From positions 6,262,168-6,326,167 of the forward strand of contig OZ038531.1 of the NCBI GenBank assembly GCA_964036665.1: 64,000 nt of DNA, given 5' to 3'. Made by a program: the position numbers and the translations under genes. Below, piece by piece: positions 21,901 to 33,699 of the stretch (position 1 is its first letter; the number at the start of each line of letters is the position of its first letter). Under the pieces are notes generated by a model. The model saw nothing but the letters and a program-made list of their open reading frames with translations, searched no databases and was not told the origin of the DNA. This stretch comes from Gordius sp. MW1. Lineage: Eukaryota; Nematomorpha; Gordioida; Gordea; Gordiidae.

Positions 21901-22378
21901 TTCGTTAGTGCTGCCACTCGGGAATATTAAAAACCATATGATTCGCTTGATACCTATTATAGGCTATACCCAGGTGGGGAGGCTGCCCCCCCCCCATAAA
22001 TTTGGATATAAATTTCTAATACTTCTCGCTACAAAATTAAGCATGTTTTATGCTATCCCTCCCCTCCTTACCGTTAATTAAAGTTTATTTTAATTAATAT
22101 AAAATATTATAGGTTATGGTATCCTAAAAAAATTTAGGTTGTGGCCAAAGTATAACTAATACCGTTATTTATCCTAAGTAAAACCGGGCGGCTATACTAA
22201 GATAAGTTTTTATTCAAATAATAATAATGCCAAAGTTTATAACATAGCTTTAAGCTAACAACACTTTTAAACAATGTAAATTATTTGATTTGGAATATAT
22301 TATATAAATAGTTTCATTAAAATAATATTGGTCGTAATACATAATACTAGTAAAGATGACTGAATAGATAGTAAAATA
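18908..22378. other. Intergenic DNA, no gene seen
   Basis: AT-rich sequence. The only recognisable item beyond the importin-13 3' end is a decayed poly-C/poly-G element remnant at about 21960-22075 (GGGGAGGCTGCCCCCCCCC). Confidence 0.5.
19134..19139 (+). terminator. Candidate polyadenylation signal for importin-13
   Basis: The first AATAAA downstream of the stop lies about 230 bases after it. Assigned on position only. Confidence 0.4.
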
Positions 22379-23499
22379 CAGGGGCGTACGCATGATTTTA
22401 TTATTTTTTTTTTGGGGGGGGGGGGTGGGGTTTCAAATTTTCTCTTCAAATATCAAAAAAATTTATAAGAAATTTTTTTTGCATTTTGATTAAAGATCTA
22501 TATACATAATGTAGCATCCATTTAAGTTTGTCCTGCCATTTAGATTTTAAATTCTATTGAGGCTGGTGTAATGAAAACAAAAAAAATTAATCTGGTATTA
22601 AAAAATTATAATACAACACATTATTTTGTTGATGTGAAGTCTCACTTTGCAATTCTCCTTTATTTGTTCTAATAATTAAAAAAAATTATCTGGATAATAA
22701 ATACTCACTTTCAAAACTAACATCCTCAATAAAATATTTTTTCAGTAGTTTCCCCTTTTTAACTTGACAGCATTTAATGCCTTTGATAGGTGTAAATTAA
22801 CATTTAAGGTTTTAAATTAGTTTTTAATAACACAGGCGTAGGCGAATTTAGAGTCCTGCAAATTGTTTTTCATTGGGCTGAGCTCAATTCAAGCTTGGGG
22901 ATTATGCCCGTCGAAAAAATAATGTTTTTAGGCCCTTTTAATTATTAAACAAATTTAAAATTCAGAATCATTATATCTCGTAGCATGCAATAAAGTTAAT
23001 TGGTATTAATAAGTGAGAAAATATATAATTTTGATAAATGATTTGTTGAAGATTAAATTATTTTGCAACGATTGAATCATCCTATTTTTCAATTTAATAT
23101 TTTAAAGGCAGTTAAGAAAAATTATTTAAAATATAATTTAAGGAGCCCGATAATTTTAATCCAAGTTACAGAATCTTCTCGAGCCCGAGTAATTAATACT
23201 TGATACAATTATTATTTTATTAATTAAGTTAGTTCTGACGTTCTGTCACTTTCTTTAAAATCTTATTATTCGCAACATTATTCCGTAATAAAAAGATTTA
23301 GGAATTGAATCTTCTGTTACTTATCAACACAAATAATTTTTTAAGAAATTCATTTATTTAATAAAGTAAAATTGAATATTACGCCGCTATCTTACTTATT
23401 AGATTTTATTTGCATTACATAAGTTTTATAAAATTTTGTCGGTGGGGGGGGGGGGGGGGGGGGGTTGAACCCCAAACCATCCCCTTGCATACGCCGCTG
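22379..23499. mobile_element. Non-autonomous hAT element, CAGGGGCGTACGC termini
   Basis: The left end is CAGGGGCGTACGCATGATTT and the right end CCCTTGCATACGCCGCTG; their inner halves are inverted copies. Exact 8-bp duplications GTAAAATA lie at 22371-22378 and 23500-23507. Long G runs occur at about 22414-22427 and 23444-23464. The 1.1 kb interior has no coding frame. Confidence 0.8.
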
Positions 23500-24365
23500 G
23501 TAAAATATGTAATATTCGTTCAAAAAAGTGTTATATTTGATCTACTAAAAAACCTATTATTCTAAAAAATCTTAACCTTTTCGCTTTTCCGATTTAGTAT
23601 TTTATTGCTATATAATAGACTTCAGGTTAAGACTGTTTTAGGTATAGATAGAACAATGGCATAAACATAGGACTCTTGAGAGTGTAACGCAGATAGAATT
23701 CATTTGATTGAGTAAATGAATATCTACTAGTCTAAGGCTATTGATGCAAAATTGTACGTGCCCAGTGCGTGTTTAAAATGAAAAGATAATAAATTCTGAT
23801 TATTATATCTAAAAAATATTTCAACTTTTAAAAGAGAAAATGAAGATAATACAAGCAAAATTTAGTAATAAAATGATTATTTTTTTAAGCGTTTACCATA
23901 CTTATTAAAACTTACTTTATACCTTGTTAAAAATTGCGAGTGTTGAATATAAAAGAACAAAATTATAATATCCGACTGATTAATACTCAAAGTAAATTAT
24001 TATAATTTTACAGAGTGTTTGGCACGCTTCATTTATTCGTGCTCTATTGTTAGACTTACTTTGAAATCTCCTTTTTTAGAAACTGAATGTGCTAATTTTA
24101 CAGTATGATGATCAAATTCAGCTAAGAATTTTAAAATCCTCACAGTCTAATAAATAGATTTTAAAGTCTACTTTTAGATGATCATTATTGATGTTATCTA
24201 GCGCGTCTTATTAGGTCTGCGCTATTAAAAGGAGTAAACAGACTCAGTAACATCTCAATCAAAATCACGTGAGATGCGCTTACCTAGTGTAAGGTCCCTT
24301 GTTAATTCCAAGAGGGCAGAATATTTTGTCGTTTACGACTCTTTAGGTTCGCGATGGGGCCGCAA
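23500..24365. other. Intergenic DNA
   Basis: Nothing recognisable to about 24200. After that the base composition becomes GC-richer, which leads into the open frame described next. A GTAAGC donor-like site on the minus strand lies at about 24288. Confidence 0.4.
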
Positions 24366-24822
24366 TTATAATGGGAAGGAGCAAAAATGTCGATACACAA
24401 GTAAAGTCATATTTGAATGATAGGTCATTTTGCCAGGGGACTCTAAAGAATAGCCGTCAGGGCGCATTCTACCTTCCAGAGATGAGTATGAAGGCTTAAG
24501 GATTGACGGGATTTTTGCACTTTTAAGGACAGTTTGAATTAATAATTGGCTATTTTGTGTATAAAATATTTGCAAGGCAGTGTAAAGCGTGTCTACCAGG
24601 GTTAGACGATTCTGACAAGAAAAGTCTTCGGTGTAACTAATTCCCAGCCTTAAAGCTATGGAATATGAAAGCTCAAAGTCGTCAAGCAGCATTCCGAAAA
24701 GTTTGATAAGATAGGCGGCTTCAAGCCAACCCTGACCGGAACCATCAAAAGTGAGGGACCTGAGGTTGTGAGGCTGGCTACCATCGCTGCTGTACTTTGC
24801 AGGCGACAGCGGAGCCTATTGT
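24366..24822 (-). CDS. Candidate exon or orphan open frame in a GC-richer island
   Basis: I do not recognise this sequence. On the minus strand a frame is open for about 150 codons from 24819 to the TAA at 24366, unusually long for this AT-rich DNA. It is preceded by an acceptor-like CAACAATAG, and an internal ATG lies at 24692. It reads GSGQGWLEAAYLIKLFGMLL and then ALRLGISYTEDFSCQNRLTL, a plausible mixed helical composition with no transposase or receptor motif I know. The island (about 24230-25060) has clearly higher GC than its surroundings. It could be an exon of an unrecognised gene, a retrocopy or an older mobile element. A GGAAG/GTAGAA donor-like site lies about 70 codons before the stop. 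Confidence 0.35.
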
Positions 24823-25808
24823 TGACAATAACGACTAGCTAACAACTCTTAAGCATATATCTAATGGCACATCCGAGTCTCTATGACAAAGGAATATGGT
24901 AGTGTGGTCGGTTTGCTTTGCACCACATCCACATTAAAAGTTTTCAAAAGAAAAGGAGACACTACTCGATGTTGGTGTGGCTATTTTATGCGCACACTAA
25001 TATTTTTTTAGCAGACCCCTCGGCGCGCCCATTGTATCACTAATCGTGACACAGTCAACTTGATTCAAGCTAATTTAGTTGGGATTCGCAAAGTTAAAAT
25101 TATAAAAACAGCCTGAAGATGGCCTATAACGTGCCGAGCATTGGGCTTTTTGTTAAAGGATAAATTGCGAGCCAGGATTGGACGAGCTTTAATTTAACCA
25201 AACGGTTTCCGGCCGGGCCTATCTATATATAAGCCCGGCTCCAGCCATCAAAAATATTTAAATAATATTTCTATTTTTGTATTTTAATGTATAAGAAATT
25301 GTCTAGTATTTATTAACATCAATGTTTTATCAATACCAATTTTTCTTCGTCATATATTCTTTGAACTTGTGATTTGTAAATCAGGGGATTTCGAAAATTT
25401 TTATTTATTAATAAGGTGGAAAATTAACTAAACTAGGTAATTTCTATTATTTCAATTAACCTTGCAGAGAGTTTCTAAGTACCTACTTATATCTGACATT
25501 AATGGTTTTATGCAGCCAATGTGAAAATCCAATGAAGGGTCACTTGTTATAAGAAACAAACACACGTTTGGGAATGATGATTTTTTGACATGAATAATAT
25601 TTAACTTTCAACCAAATAAATGATTGTTTTAATAGTGCCAAAAAATTTCATTTGAAATGGAGCAAAATATTAAAGATTTTTTTTGGGAAGGATCCATGCT
25701 GTACCCGTTCTTTGCAAATATTTCGATAGCTTGGCTAGGACTATAATTTAATCTTGCCTGGGCCGAGCCCGAAATTGAAATAGCCCTCGGATCTTTATTC
25801 TTAATGAT

Positions 25809-26791
25809 TAGAGCTGTTAAGTAACTAGTTACATGTAAATAGTTCCTGAAACTAGTTCTTTTTATTCGAAAAAGTAACTCTAATCAGTTACCTTTACTTC
25901 CGAGTAACTTTAACTGTAGTTAATTACATTAATTCAGTAACTATTGAGTAAAGTTTCAGTTACTTTTTTTTAAAGTTATAAATCATTAATTAAATTTAAT
26001 AGTTAGATAGACGTCTAGTTTGTGTCCATCGCTTTAAATTTCCTTCGCGGATTAAATTTAAATATTTAAATACTATTTAGATTAGATAAACCATCCTTTT
26101 ATAAAAAATTAATTACAACTTAATAATTATTATTTTCATAAAAATTGAACTGAATATATAACGACGAAGAATTAATTTATAAATTTTTGCTAAATCTTCA
26201 TCCAAGTTTTGATCATTAAGCCATTTGATATTTGAATATGATAATTATCCTAAATTGAAAATACTTTTTATTAAATTTAATGTACCCCTACCATTTGGCG
26301 CTCCTCGAGCCTATTTAGTCTTGGTAAACTAATTTTAAGTAAAAAGTGGACATGCTTATTAGACGACAATATAGAATATAACGTTTATTGAAGTTGAATC
26401 ACCATATATTACCCTGTGATTTTTTATTCTAATATGTGAATAAAGTATATTAAAATTTTTTTAAATTACCTAAATAACTTTTATGTAACTAGTTCCATCA
26501 GGTAAGTAACTGGAACCGTATTCGATTACTTTTGAAAGAACGTAACTGTAACTGTAATTGGTTACATTGTTTTGGAAAGTAACTGTAACTTAACTAATTA
26601 CTGTGGGTGGCCCGTCAACTTGCCGAAAACAATCTCGCCGAATTTAATGTCCCCAGCTAAAAAAGGTCCCCCAATTTGTGATTGGTTGAATGGGGGACGA
26701 TTTTAAGCTGGGGGACATTAAATTCGGCGAGATTGTTTTCGGCGAGTTGGTAGGGCACCGTTACTGTGGAATAGTAACTTTAACAGCTCTA
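25809..26791. mobile_element. hAT-like element, TAGAGCTGTTAAGTAAC termini
   Basis: The inverted termini are TAGAGCTGTTAAGTAACT at 25809 and AGTAACTTTAACAGCTCTA ending at 26791. The flanks TTAATGAT (25801-25808) and TAAATGAT (26792-26799) are an 8-bp duplication with one mismatch. Sub-terminal regions are packed with GTAAC/GTTAC repeats on both sides. No transposase is seen. It is interrupted by the element at 26607-26760. Confidence 0.85.
26607..26760. mobile_element. Foldback MITE with 9-bp duplication, nested in the hAT-like element
   Basis: The arms share GCCGAAAACAATCTCGCCG and AATTTAATGTCCCCAGCT (left, from 26622) and their exact reverse complement on the right (26706 to about 26744). 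The centre (AATTTGTGATTGGTTGAATG) is about 20 bp. Direct repeats TTACTGTGG lie at 26598-26606 and 26761-26769, inside the GTAAC-rich host element. Nine-base duplications suggest a Mutator-like origin; that class assignment is inference. Confidence 0.8.
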
Positions 26792-26799
26792 TAAATGAT

Positions 26800-28450
26800 A
26801 CAGTGTTATAAAGTCAACAAATAATTGTGACAGGAGATCAAGGCAAAAGAAAAATCTAGTGGTTAGCAATTTAGGAATTTCTATATACTAAGCGCCTTTT
26901 ATTCATCCTTGTCCTTCTACTAACTAAAAATTTACTAAACCATGCGGAATGAATAAAATATTCCCCTAATTACGAGGGCTCTTTATATAGACATAATTTT
27001 TAAATTAACGATTTAAATTTAATTTAAAGAGTGGATAAATAAGCGACCTGAATGACAAATTAATAATCTTAAGATTGTGGCTAATTAATTAGAATTCAGA
27101 GAGGTCCACTGTTCAAATATGTAAATCTTTATGAAAATTGTCCATCTTTTTTACATAATTGGGATGTGTAATATGTGTTTAGCTTACACATAAATTACAT
27201 ATATAATTGAATATTAGTGCCAAAATTATCGAATAAATAATTAATTTACAATTATGTGTGTATAATAAATATCTCTTTTGACAGGTTATTTATTAATTTC
27301 GTACACAAAATTTTTACGCACATGTACCTCTAAAATGGTATTTATACTGTAAAAAAGCATTAGCCCATTTATTTGGGGCCTTCATAGCATAGCAGACATT
27401 TTAGAGAGGAGGGCAAATTGGCTATTATAGCCGTATAGCAATCTCGTCATTTTTAAAGTGGTTATAGCCGCTCTAAATGGATTATCCACTCCACTAAACT
27501 GCAGCAACCTGTTAAGGATGCGAAATTATGTGTTGGCAAAGCAGGATGATTAATCAAAGTGAATCTAATATTTTTGGAAGCGTAAACATATACCCTAATT
27601 CATGTTCGTCTATGAAAATTTTTACATTAACCCCTTACTAGAAACCCTTATTAAGTATCTTTCTTTAGTATGCTACTAACATCACAAAGATTCTAATAAT
27701 CAATTATGTATAGATGCTAAAACAATTAGTGTATACCGTTTAGGTGCAGCAGATCGATAATAATAATTATTCACACCTCCAAATGTGTTTTCAGTGCTGT
27801 TTATAACCTTGTAATAAAATAGGGGAGGATTCAGAATTGTTTATCAGAAATTAAAGGTAGCTTCCCCCCGTCCAGCTCTGTCCAACCTAATTTATTGTCA
27901 CGCAAGGGGTTAATTTATTATTATCCTGACGACACATCTAAAATACGCCGAAATACAGGTTAAATATACTGGGAATAACAATGAGGACTTTTATTACATA
28001 TTATAGTGCCTCCGATTTGGACCGTTTAGTGTTCTCATCTACAGTACAGAGCATTTGTTATGGGAAAAGGTGTTGAAACGGAATCTGTTCGTAAATTAAG
28101 TAGCGTCAAAGGTTTGGACTTAGCTTTGTGTTGAAGTTTGATTGTATAAATTTGCTTAAAATTGAAGCAAAAAATTTGATCAAAGCTAAAATAATAAAAT
28201 AATTTCTTAAAAGCCATATATACTTTTTTAATAGATCGTTCTAATATATTGCAAAGCAAATTAAATTCTACTTTAATTCATTTTACTCAGATAACTTGAA
28301 TAGCAATTAGTTAGAATATTTCAAAACTATTCCTATAATTGTATATAAGATGATGACATTAAGGCGATCAAAAAAATAGACATAACATTTTGTTCCATTC
28401 TATTCATTGATTAATAATAATTTTAAGTTCCATCTGATTATATAAGCTTA
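26800..28450. other. Intergenic DNA, no gene seen
   Basis: AT-rich throughout. Short open frames (for example on the minus strand near 28035-28259) have no recognisable motif and biased AT composition. Confidence 0.5.
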
Positions 28451-28562
28451 CTAGCTGACCCGGCAAACGTTGTTTTGCCATATTAAAAATATTTTAAAAA
28501 AAATTAAAAAATTTAAATAAGAAAATTTAAAACTACCAAAAAAAAATTTAAAAACTCAACTA

Positions 28563-28885
28563 AGCGAAAAATAACAAATAATTGATATTTTTAAGGGTGG
28601 TTAAAAACACAAAATTTTACCTCAATAATGTTCGAATTTAAATTTTCATGAAGCAAATTTTTTTAAGTCAAATTTACCTATAATCAGAAAAAAATATCGC
28701 GCCTGCCCTTTATGATAAAATATAAACAAAAGGCGGATACGGATACGCATATAGGTTATTTAACGAAAAATAACAAATAATTGATATCTTTAAGGGTGGT
28801 TAAAAACACAAAATTTTACCTCAATAATGTTCGAATTTAAATTTTCATGAAGCAAATTTTTTTAAGTCAAATTTACCTATAATCA
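28563..28885. repeat. Direct duplication of about 120 bp
   Basis: The segment starting CGAAAAATAACAAATAATTG and ending TTTACCTATAATCA occurs at about 28568-28695 and again at about 28768-28885 with only about two differences, roughly 200 bp apart. The second copy stops exactly where the CATGGGCG element begins. Confidence 0.8.
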
Positions 28886-29511
28886 TGGGCGTAGCCAGGT
28901 TTTGGATTAGGGGGGGGGGGCAAAACGTTTAAAAGTTCAATTAGAGGGGGGCAAAACATAATTTTTTTAAATTTTTCAATGTTTTTGCATTGAAAAAAAT
29001 TTGGTTTCGCAAATTAGGGGGGGGGGGGGCAGCCGAGGATTTCAATACAAAAACCCTTAAAAATTAAAAAAAAATTATGTTTTGCCCCACCCCCTAATTA
29101 GCCAGGCAGGCGGGGGCAGGGGGCGCGGCTGCCCCCCCCCCCCTATTTGAACTTCCAATTAATACAGATGCTTATTAGCGAATTTACACAAAAATAAAAG
29201 ATCACTATGGAAATCGTCAAATCTAACACGATTTCCATACACGGATCAATGCCATCCAATTAGATTTTAACGCCTTTTCTTTTTAATATTTTATTTACCA
29301 ATGTATTTTACCCATGTGATTATTAGAATAAACTACTATTTGTTTAAAAAAAAAATTGTTTTGGTAAAATAAAATTTAAATTACGGTTGCATGAAAATTT
29401 TTGGATAGTCGAGACCTTTTTTTTTTTGCTCTCAGGAAAATTGTTGGGTAGTCAAGACCTTATTTTTTAATCTGCCCCCCCCCCCTAATTCAAAACTTGG
29501 GTACGCCCATG
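28884..29511. mobile_element. CATGGGCGTAGCCAGG element, G/C-run rich
   Basis: The left end CATGGGCGTAGCCAGGTTTT is followed by a G10 run. The right end CTTGGGTACGCCCATG is preceded by a C11 run. The interior has repeated inverted CAAAACATAATTTTTTT blocks and secondary family fragments near 29100, so it looks composite. No target duplication was found. Confidence 0.65.
29198..29255. repeat. Dispersed hairpin repeat, copy 1
   Basis: It contains ATGGAAATCGT and ACGATTTCCAT as near-perfect 11-base arms around a short loop. The whole 58-base unit is repeated in inverse orientation at 49716-49773 with about four mismatches. Confidence 0.75.
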
Positions 29512-29970
29512 GATATATCAACATTTATTGGCACTTTGTTAAAAGTATTTTCATTTTTCTCCTTGTTTAACGTGCAAAAAATGACAAAATTAGATTTTTT
29601 AATTTATTTAGCCACGCAGGAGGGGGGGGGGACACGACCGTCCTATAATAATAATAATAATTGAAGCAAAAAATGGCTTTGATAGTGCGTAAAAAGTTTT
29701 CATTTACCGCAACACATGCCTACTGCATTTATCACCAGACTACCTACACGATAGTAGATAGATAAGATACGCAGCCAGCAGTACGTGATGAGGGCAGGGC
29801 GTTTGATTGACGTTCGATACCGCGTCAAAACGCATAAAACCCAATATCTCAAAAACTACTCGACCGATTTGGCTGGAACATATCTTAAAACACGCTCCGG
29901 AGTGTGGGGAATAAACTGTGAAATTTTGAGCCAAATCGGTCTGGTACTTCTCCAAAAAAGGTGGCGGCAT

Positions 29971-29993
29971 ACACACACACACACACACACACA
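29971..29993. repeat. CA microsatellite
   Basis: About eleven CA units near the end of the ACCCGGCAAACGTTG repeat. The related copy near 5735 has only three, so the array expanded within the element. Confidence 0.9.
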
Positions 29994-30017
29994 TAGTTTC
30001 ATTTTTATATATAAGAT

Positions 30018-33000
30018 TAAATAGGAATTGATGAGAATTGTTAAGCTATAATTTAGGTAAGCGGAGAGAGAAGAGACGAATTTTGAAAAGTTATCATAAA
30101 AGCCATTTTTTGTTCAAAGCAAGAAAGAAAAATCCAACATATAATCAAAACTTAAAAGCGTTAATTTGAAATTTTTATTCGTGTTTTATTGAACAACAAT
30201 AAATTTTTTATTTTTTTTATTTTTATTTGATTAATAAAAATATGATAATATTATAATTATTCTAGGCTAAGCCAATATTTTTGATGGAAATTTTAATTTA
30301 AGGCCTTTTTCAAATTTTCCTCCGATAATATAATTATTCATTGGTGTTGCAAGTGGCACAATGTGTTGACTATAACCTAGACATAAGGTAACTAAAAGGA
30401 TTTAGCTAGAAAAAAAATTTATTAAAAGACGATGAAAAATTATGTAAAAAAATAAAACGCCTTATATTCAAATCAAATTGTAAAAGTGTTTTATGAAGCA
30501 ATGTTTCTACACTCGATTACAGGCCCAAATCAATTTTTCAAATAAAATATTTGTTTTCTTAGTATAAAGGTAATTTAAAATAGTCATAAAATCATAACTT
30601 ACCTAAACAAAAGTTCTTCTTTACATACTTATAGTCAAATTCTATTTTAGAAAATAATTCCAATATAAAAAAATTTGGGCCCAGGGCAAGTTGCTTCCTT
30701 CTTAAGATAGATCCTTTTTAATATATTTTGATGTGTTAAATATTTTGGCAACTAATATCATTAAAAAAGAATTTTATCAAAATAATATAATGATATTTGT
30801 TAACAGAATTGAATTTAAATTAAAAATAAATGACGGCCCAAGCCTCCATAAAAACATAATTTTAATTAATTAAATGATTTTCTGCTTGTTTACGTTTTAT
30901 TTGTTACTATCAGTTTCACTCATGTTTAACTAGAAAAACTAAAATGGAACTACTATGCTCGTTCCTAAAACTAGTCCCCGTTCCTTATTTCTCATAAGCA
31001 ATAAATTAACCAATTTTAAATGCAAAATATTTTAATTATATTGTAGTTATATATATTGAAATAAAATTCAATTTAACTAAGAGAGCTTAAAAATTTTGAT
31101 ATGTCAAATAACAAACTAGGATTTTCACATAAATTTTTTTTTAAACAATGTTATTTTTTACTAATACTCGTTATGTCATTAATATAATAACTATGGGCTG
31201 TGACCCGCGCTACCTTATGCTGGTGGACTTAGAAATATGATCTGCACACATGGGCGTAGCCAGGTTTTGGATTAAAGGGGGGGGGCGAAACATTTAAAAG
31301 TTCAATTGGGGGGGGGGGGGGGGCAAAACATAAATCTTGAGTTTTGCATTAATTTTTTTTTTTATTTAGGGGGGGGGGCGGCTTAAATTTTTTTAACCAA
31401 CATATTTTTGTTTCTGAATAACTCTACGTTATAAAAACGCTACAAAAAACAAGCTAACAAACACGAGCTAATGTTAATTGATGGAAATCCATAATTTTCC
31501 ACTTCTCTCTTAATAAGGTTATAAAGACAATATATTGATCTAAACGGCACGTCTTAATTTTAAAAATCAAAGTAACTCCCAGAGGGGTCTATGGGGTAAA
31601 ACTTCATGAACTGGCCAAAATACCACCACATGTATTTGTGAAAAACCCAAAAAATTGTTATTGGTTCAACTCCCAAATTTTTAAAAATTTTCTTAGACCA
31701 ACTTTTGCAGAATAAAACTATCGGTGTTTTAGACAAATTTTACTTTTCTACGTCATTGAGTTGCGGATAACTTTTTTCAAGGAGGCGGGAAATTGATTGA
31801 AAATTTTAATAAACTATTGCTTGTTAACCAATAATTCAAATAAATATGATTACTACAATAAAGCTTGAGTAACATGATATAACTAATTATAAATATACTG
31901 TTTTCACTTAAAAAGGTATTGCCTATTCCAAAATAGGTTTCCTTATCCTATTTATTTTTAAATATTTAGTCGATAGGTTATAAATGTTACAAAAAATTTT
32001 TGAAACAAAGTTTTTTAGATATGCAATAGACAATTTTAAGGCACTTTATGATGCGCTTTATCAATTCAATTTGACTTATATAATTATTTGGGGTTAAAAA
32101 CTAAATTGCTTTTGCGTTCGGGTTCCAGTTGAAAATAAAATTCTTTTAAGTGTGGTCGTAGGGTAATGATTTTTCTAATTTTACAAAATAAGCAGGACTA
32201 TTATTTGCCTCCCTAAGTTTTCTGATTAATTTAAGTAGTGTATAATGTGTGGATCTGTTATAGTTCATTATAGATTCAATTAAGGGTTAAGACATTTTAG
32301 AATGGTGGAAAGTATATTCTTCTAGATATTCAATTTTAGCTCTAGCTTTTAAATTTCTGGCCATCCTTATCTCTTCTTCGAGTAATGGGATGTCGTTTTC
32401 GACTGGTGGGCAAATTTAAAATATTGAAGGGCGAATTTGCGACCAGAAATTGTACATGGAGCAACTTTTAATAAATCGTTGAAATAAAATTAGTATTCCA
32501 AATAAGTGGCGTCAATTATTTAAAGCTGACTCGTTAATTTTTCGAATAAATTTTACACACCGCATGTGTTTTTTCTTTCGGGACGGGTTCGAGTTAAAAA
32601 TTTTAATACGTTCTTGGGTCTGTTCGGATCGGGTGCGGGTTGAACAAATCAAAACGCTTTCGGCCTTTGTCAGGTTCGGGTCAAAAACCGTAACGTTTTT
32701 GGATCGGGTTCGGGTCTTAAAAGTGTGACTATGTAAGCTTTTAATTCAGCCTTAGAGCCCACCTCTTAGGGAAATATTGATATAAAGCCTGCATATAATT
32801 AAATTAGATTTTTAATAAAAATTAATTACATTTTATCTCTTTTCCAGTGCCATCCACATCTTATCTAATAACATGGAGTCAGCCAGGAGGAGCAAGGCTG
32901 GGCAGCTGCCCCCTACAATCTTAATAAAAAATTATGTGAAAATATATAAAAAAAAAACATTTTGCCGTATTCTATATTTTATCGCCATCTTATTTAAATT

Positions 33001-33054
33001 CAGGATATGTTCATGTCTATAATTAGCCTTGTTTCTCAAACAGATTGAATAAAT
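30018..33054. other. Intergenic DNA
   Basis: No gene seen. It contains a partial CATGGGCG element at 31249, a GGGTTCGGGT-rich repeat patch at about 32575-32720 and a family fragment at about 32871-32925 (GGGCAGCTGCCCCC). Confidence 0.5.
31249..31385. mobile_element. Partial CATGGGCGTAGCCAGG element
   Basis: The left end CATGGGCGTAGCCAGGTTTT is followed by a G9 and a longer G run. It is closely related to the left end at 28884. The right end is not found. Confidence 0.6.
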
Positions 33055-33691
33055 CAGGCGGGTAGCCAGGATTTTCTTAAGGGGAACGAAAAATTCAAAA
33101 AAAACTTTGTCACTTTTATAATGTAACAAAAATAAACTTCGCGTACAATATAGGCAAAACTTCAAGGTGCTATATAACTAGCTTTGGAAAATTCTCTTCT
33201 CTTCATTAATCAGAGCATTTACTATCACTTTTATACCTTAAAAAAGGACATGGACTTATGCAAGTTATTCATCTTGCAGCAGCAAATATTATCATTTAGG
33301 TAAAATTAAATAATGGCGAAAACCAAAGCAAAATTATGAGTTTGATCTGAAAAAATTATCAAGTTGCTAATAAGCAAAATTATACAGTCACTCAATCTGT
33401 TTACTTGACATTTTTTAGTACAGCTAAATGAACGGTAAGTTTTTCAGAATTTACAATCAGTGGTGGAAAATTATGATGGTGGGGTGGGTGCAAGCTTTTA
33501 GTGGAAAATCAAATTCGAAAAATTGAATGTATATATTATGTTTCCAGGCTTTTATAAGTGTCTCAAAATCTTTTATGCAACTAAACTATATTATTTTAAC
33601 CCATTTAATTTAATTATTAATCAAAAAAAATGTCAAATTTTGGTCAGGGGGGTAGAAAAGTCCCGCTTTCCGCCCCCTTGGCTACGCGCTG
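33055..33691. mobile_element. Non-autonomous hAT element with exact 8-bp duplication
   Basis: The ends are CAGGCGGGTAGCCAGGATTT and CCCTTGGCTACGCGCTG. Direct repeats GAATAAAT lie at 33047-33054 and 33692-33699. The interior has the AAGGGGAACGAAA / GGGGGGTAGAAAAG blocks also seen at the ends of the 5123-6567 element, so these belong to one subfamily. There is no coding frame. Confidence 0.8.
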
Positions 33692-33699
33692 GAATAAAT

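Larger units (their letters stand above)
28451..30017. repeat. ACCCGGCAAACGTTG family repeat, interrupted by other elements
   Basis: It begins CTAGCTGACCCGGCAAACG and ends TTTCATTTTTATATATAAG near 30015, the same ends as the copies at 5300-5765. A fifth hairpin block (about 29845-29955) and a CA microsatellite precede the end. A CATGGGCGTAGCC element (28884-29511) and an internal duplication sit inside. Confidence 0.6.

Noticed and set aside
29740..30024. Frames on both strands with poly-Val/Cys or His/Thr runs
   Set aside because: They arise from the CA microsatellite and the repeat end.
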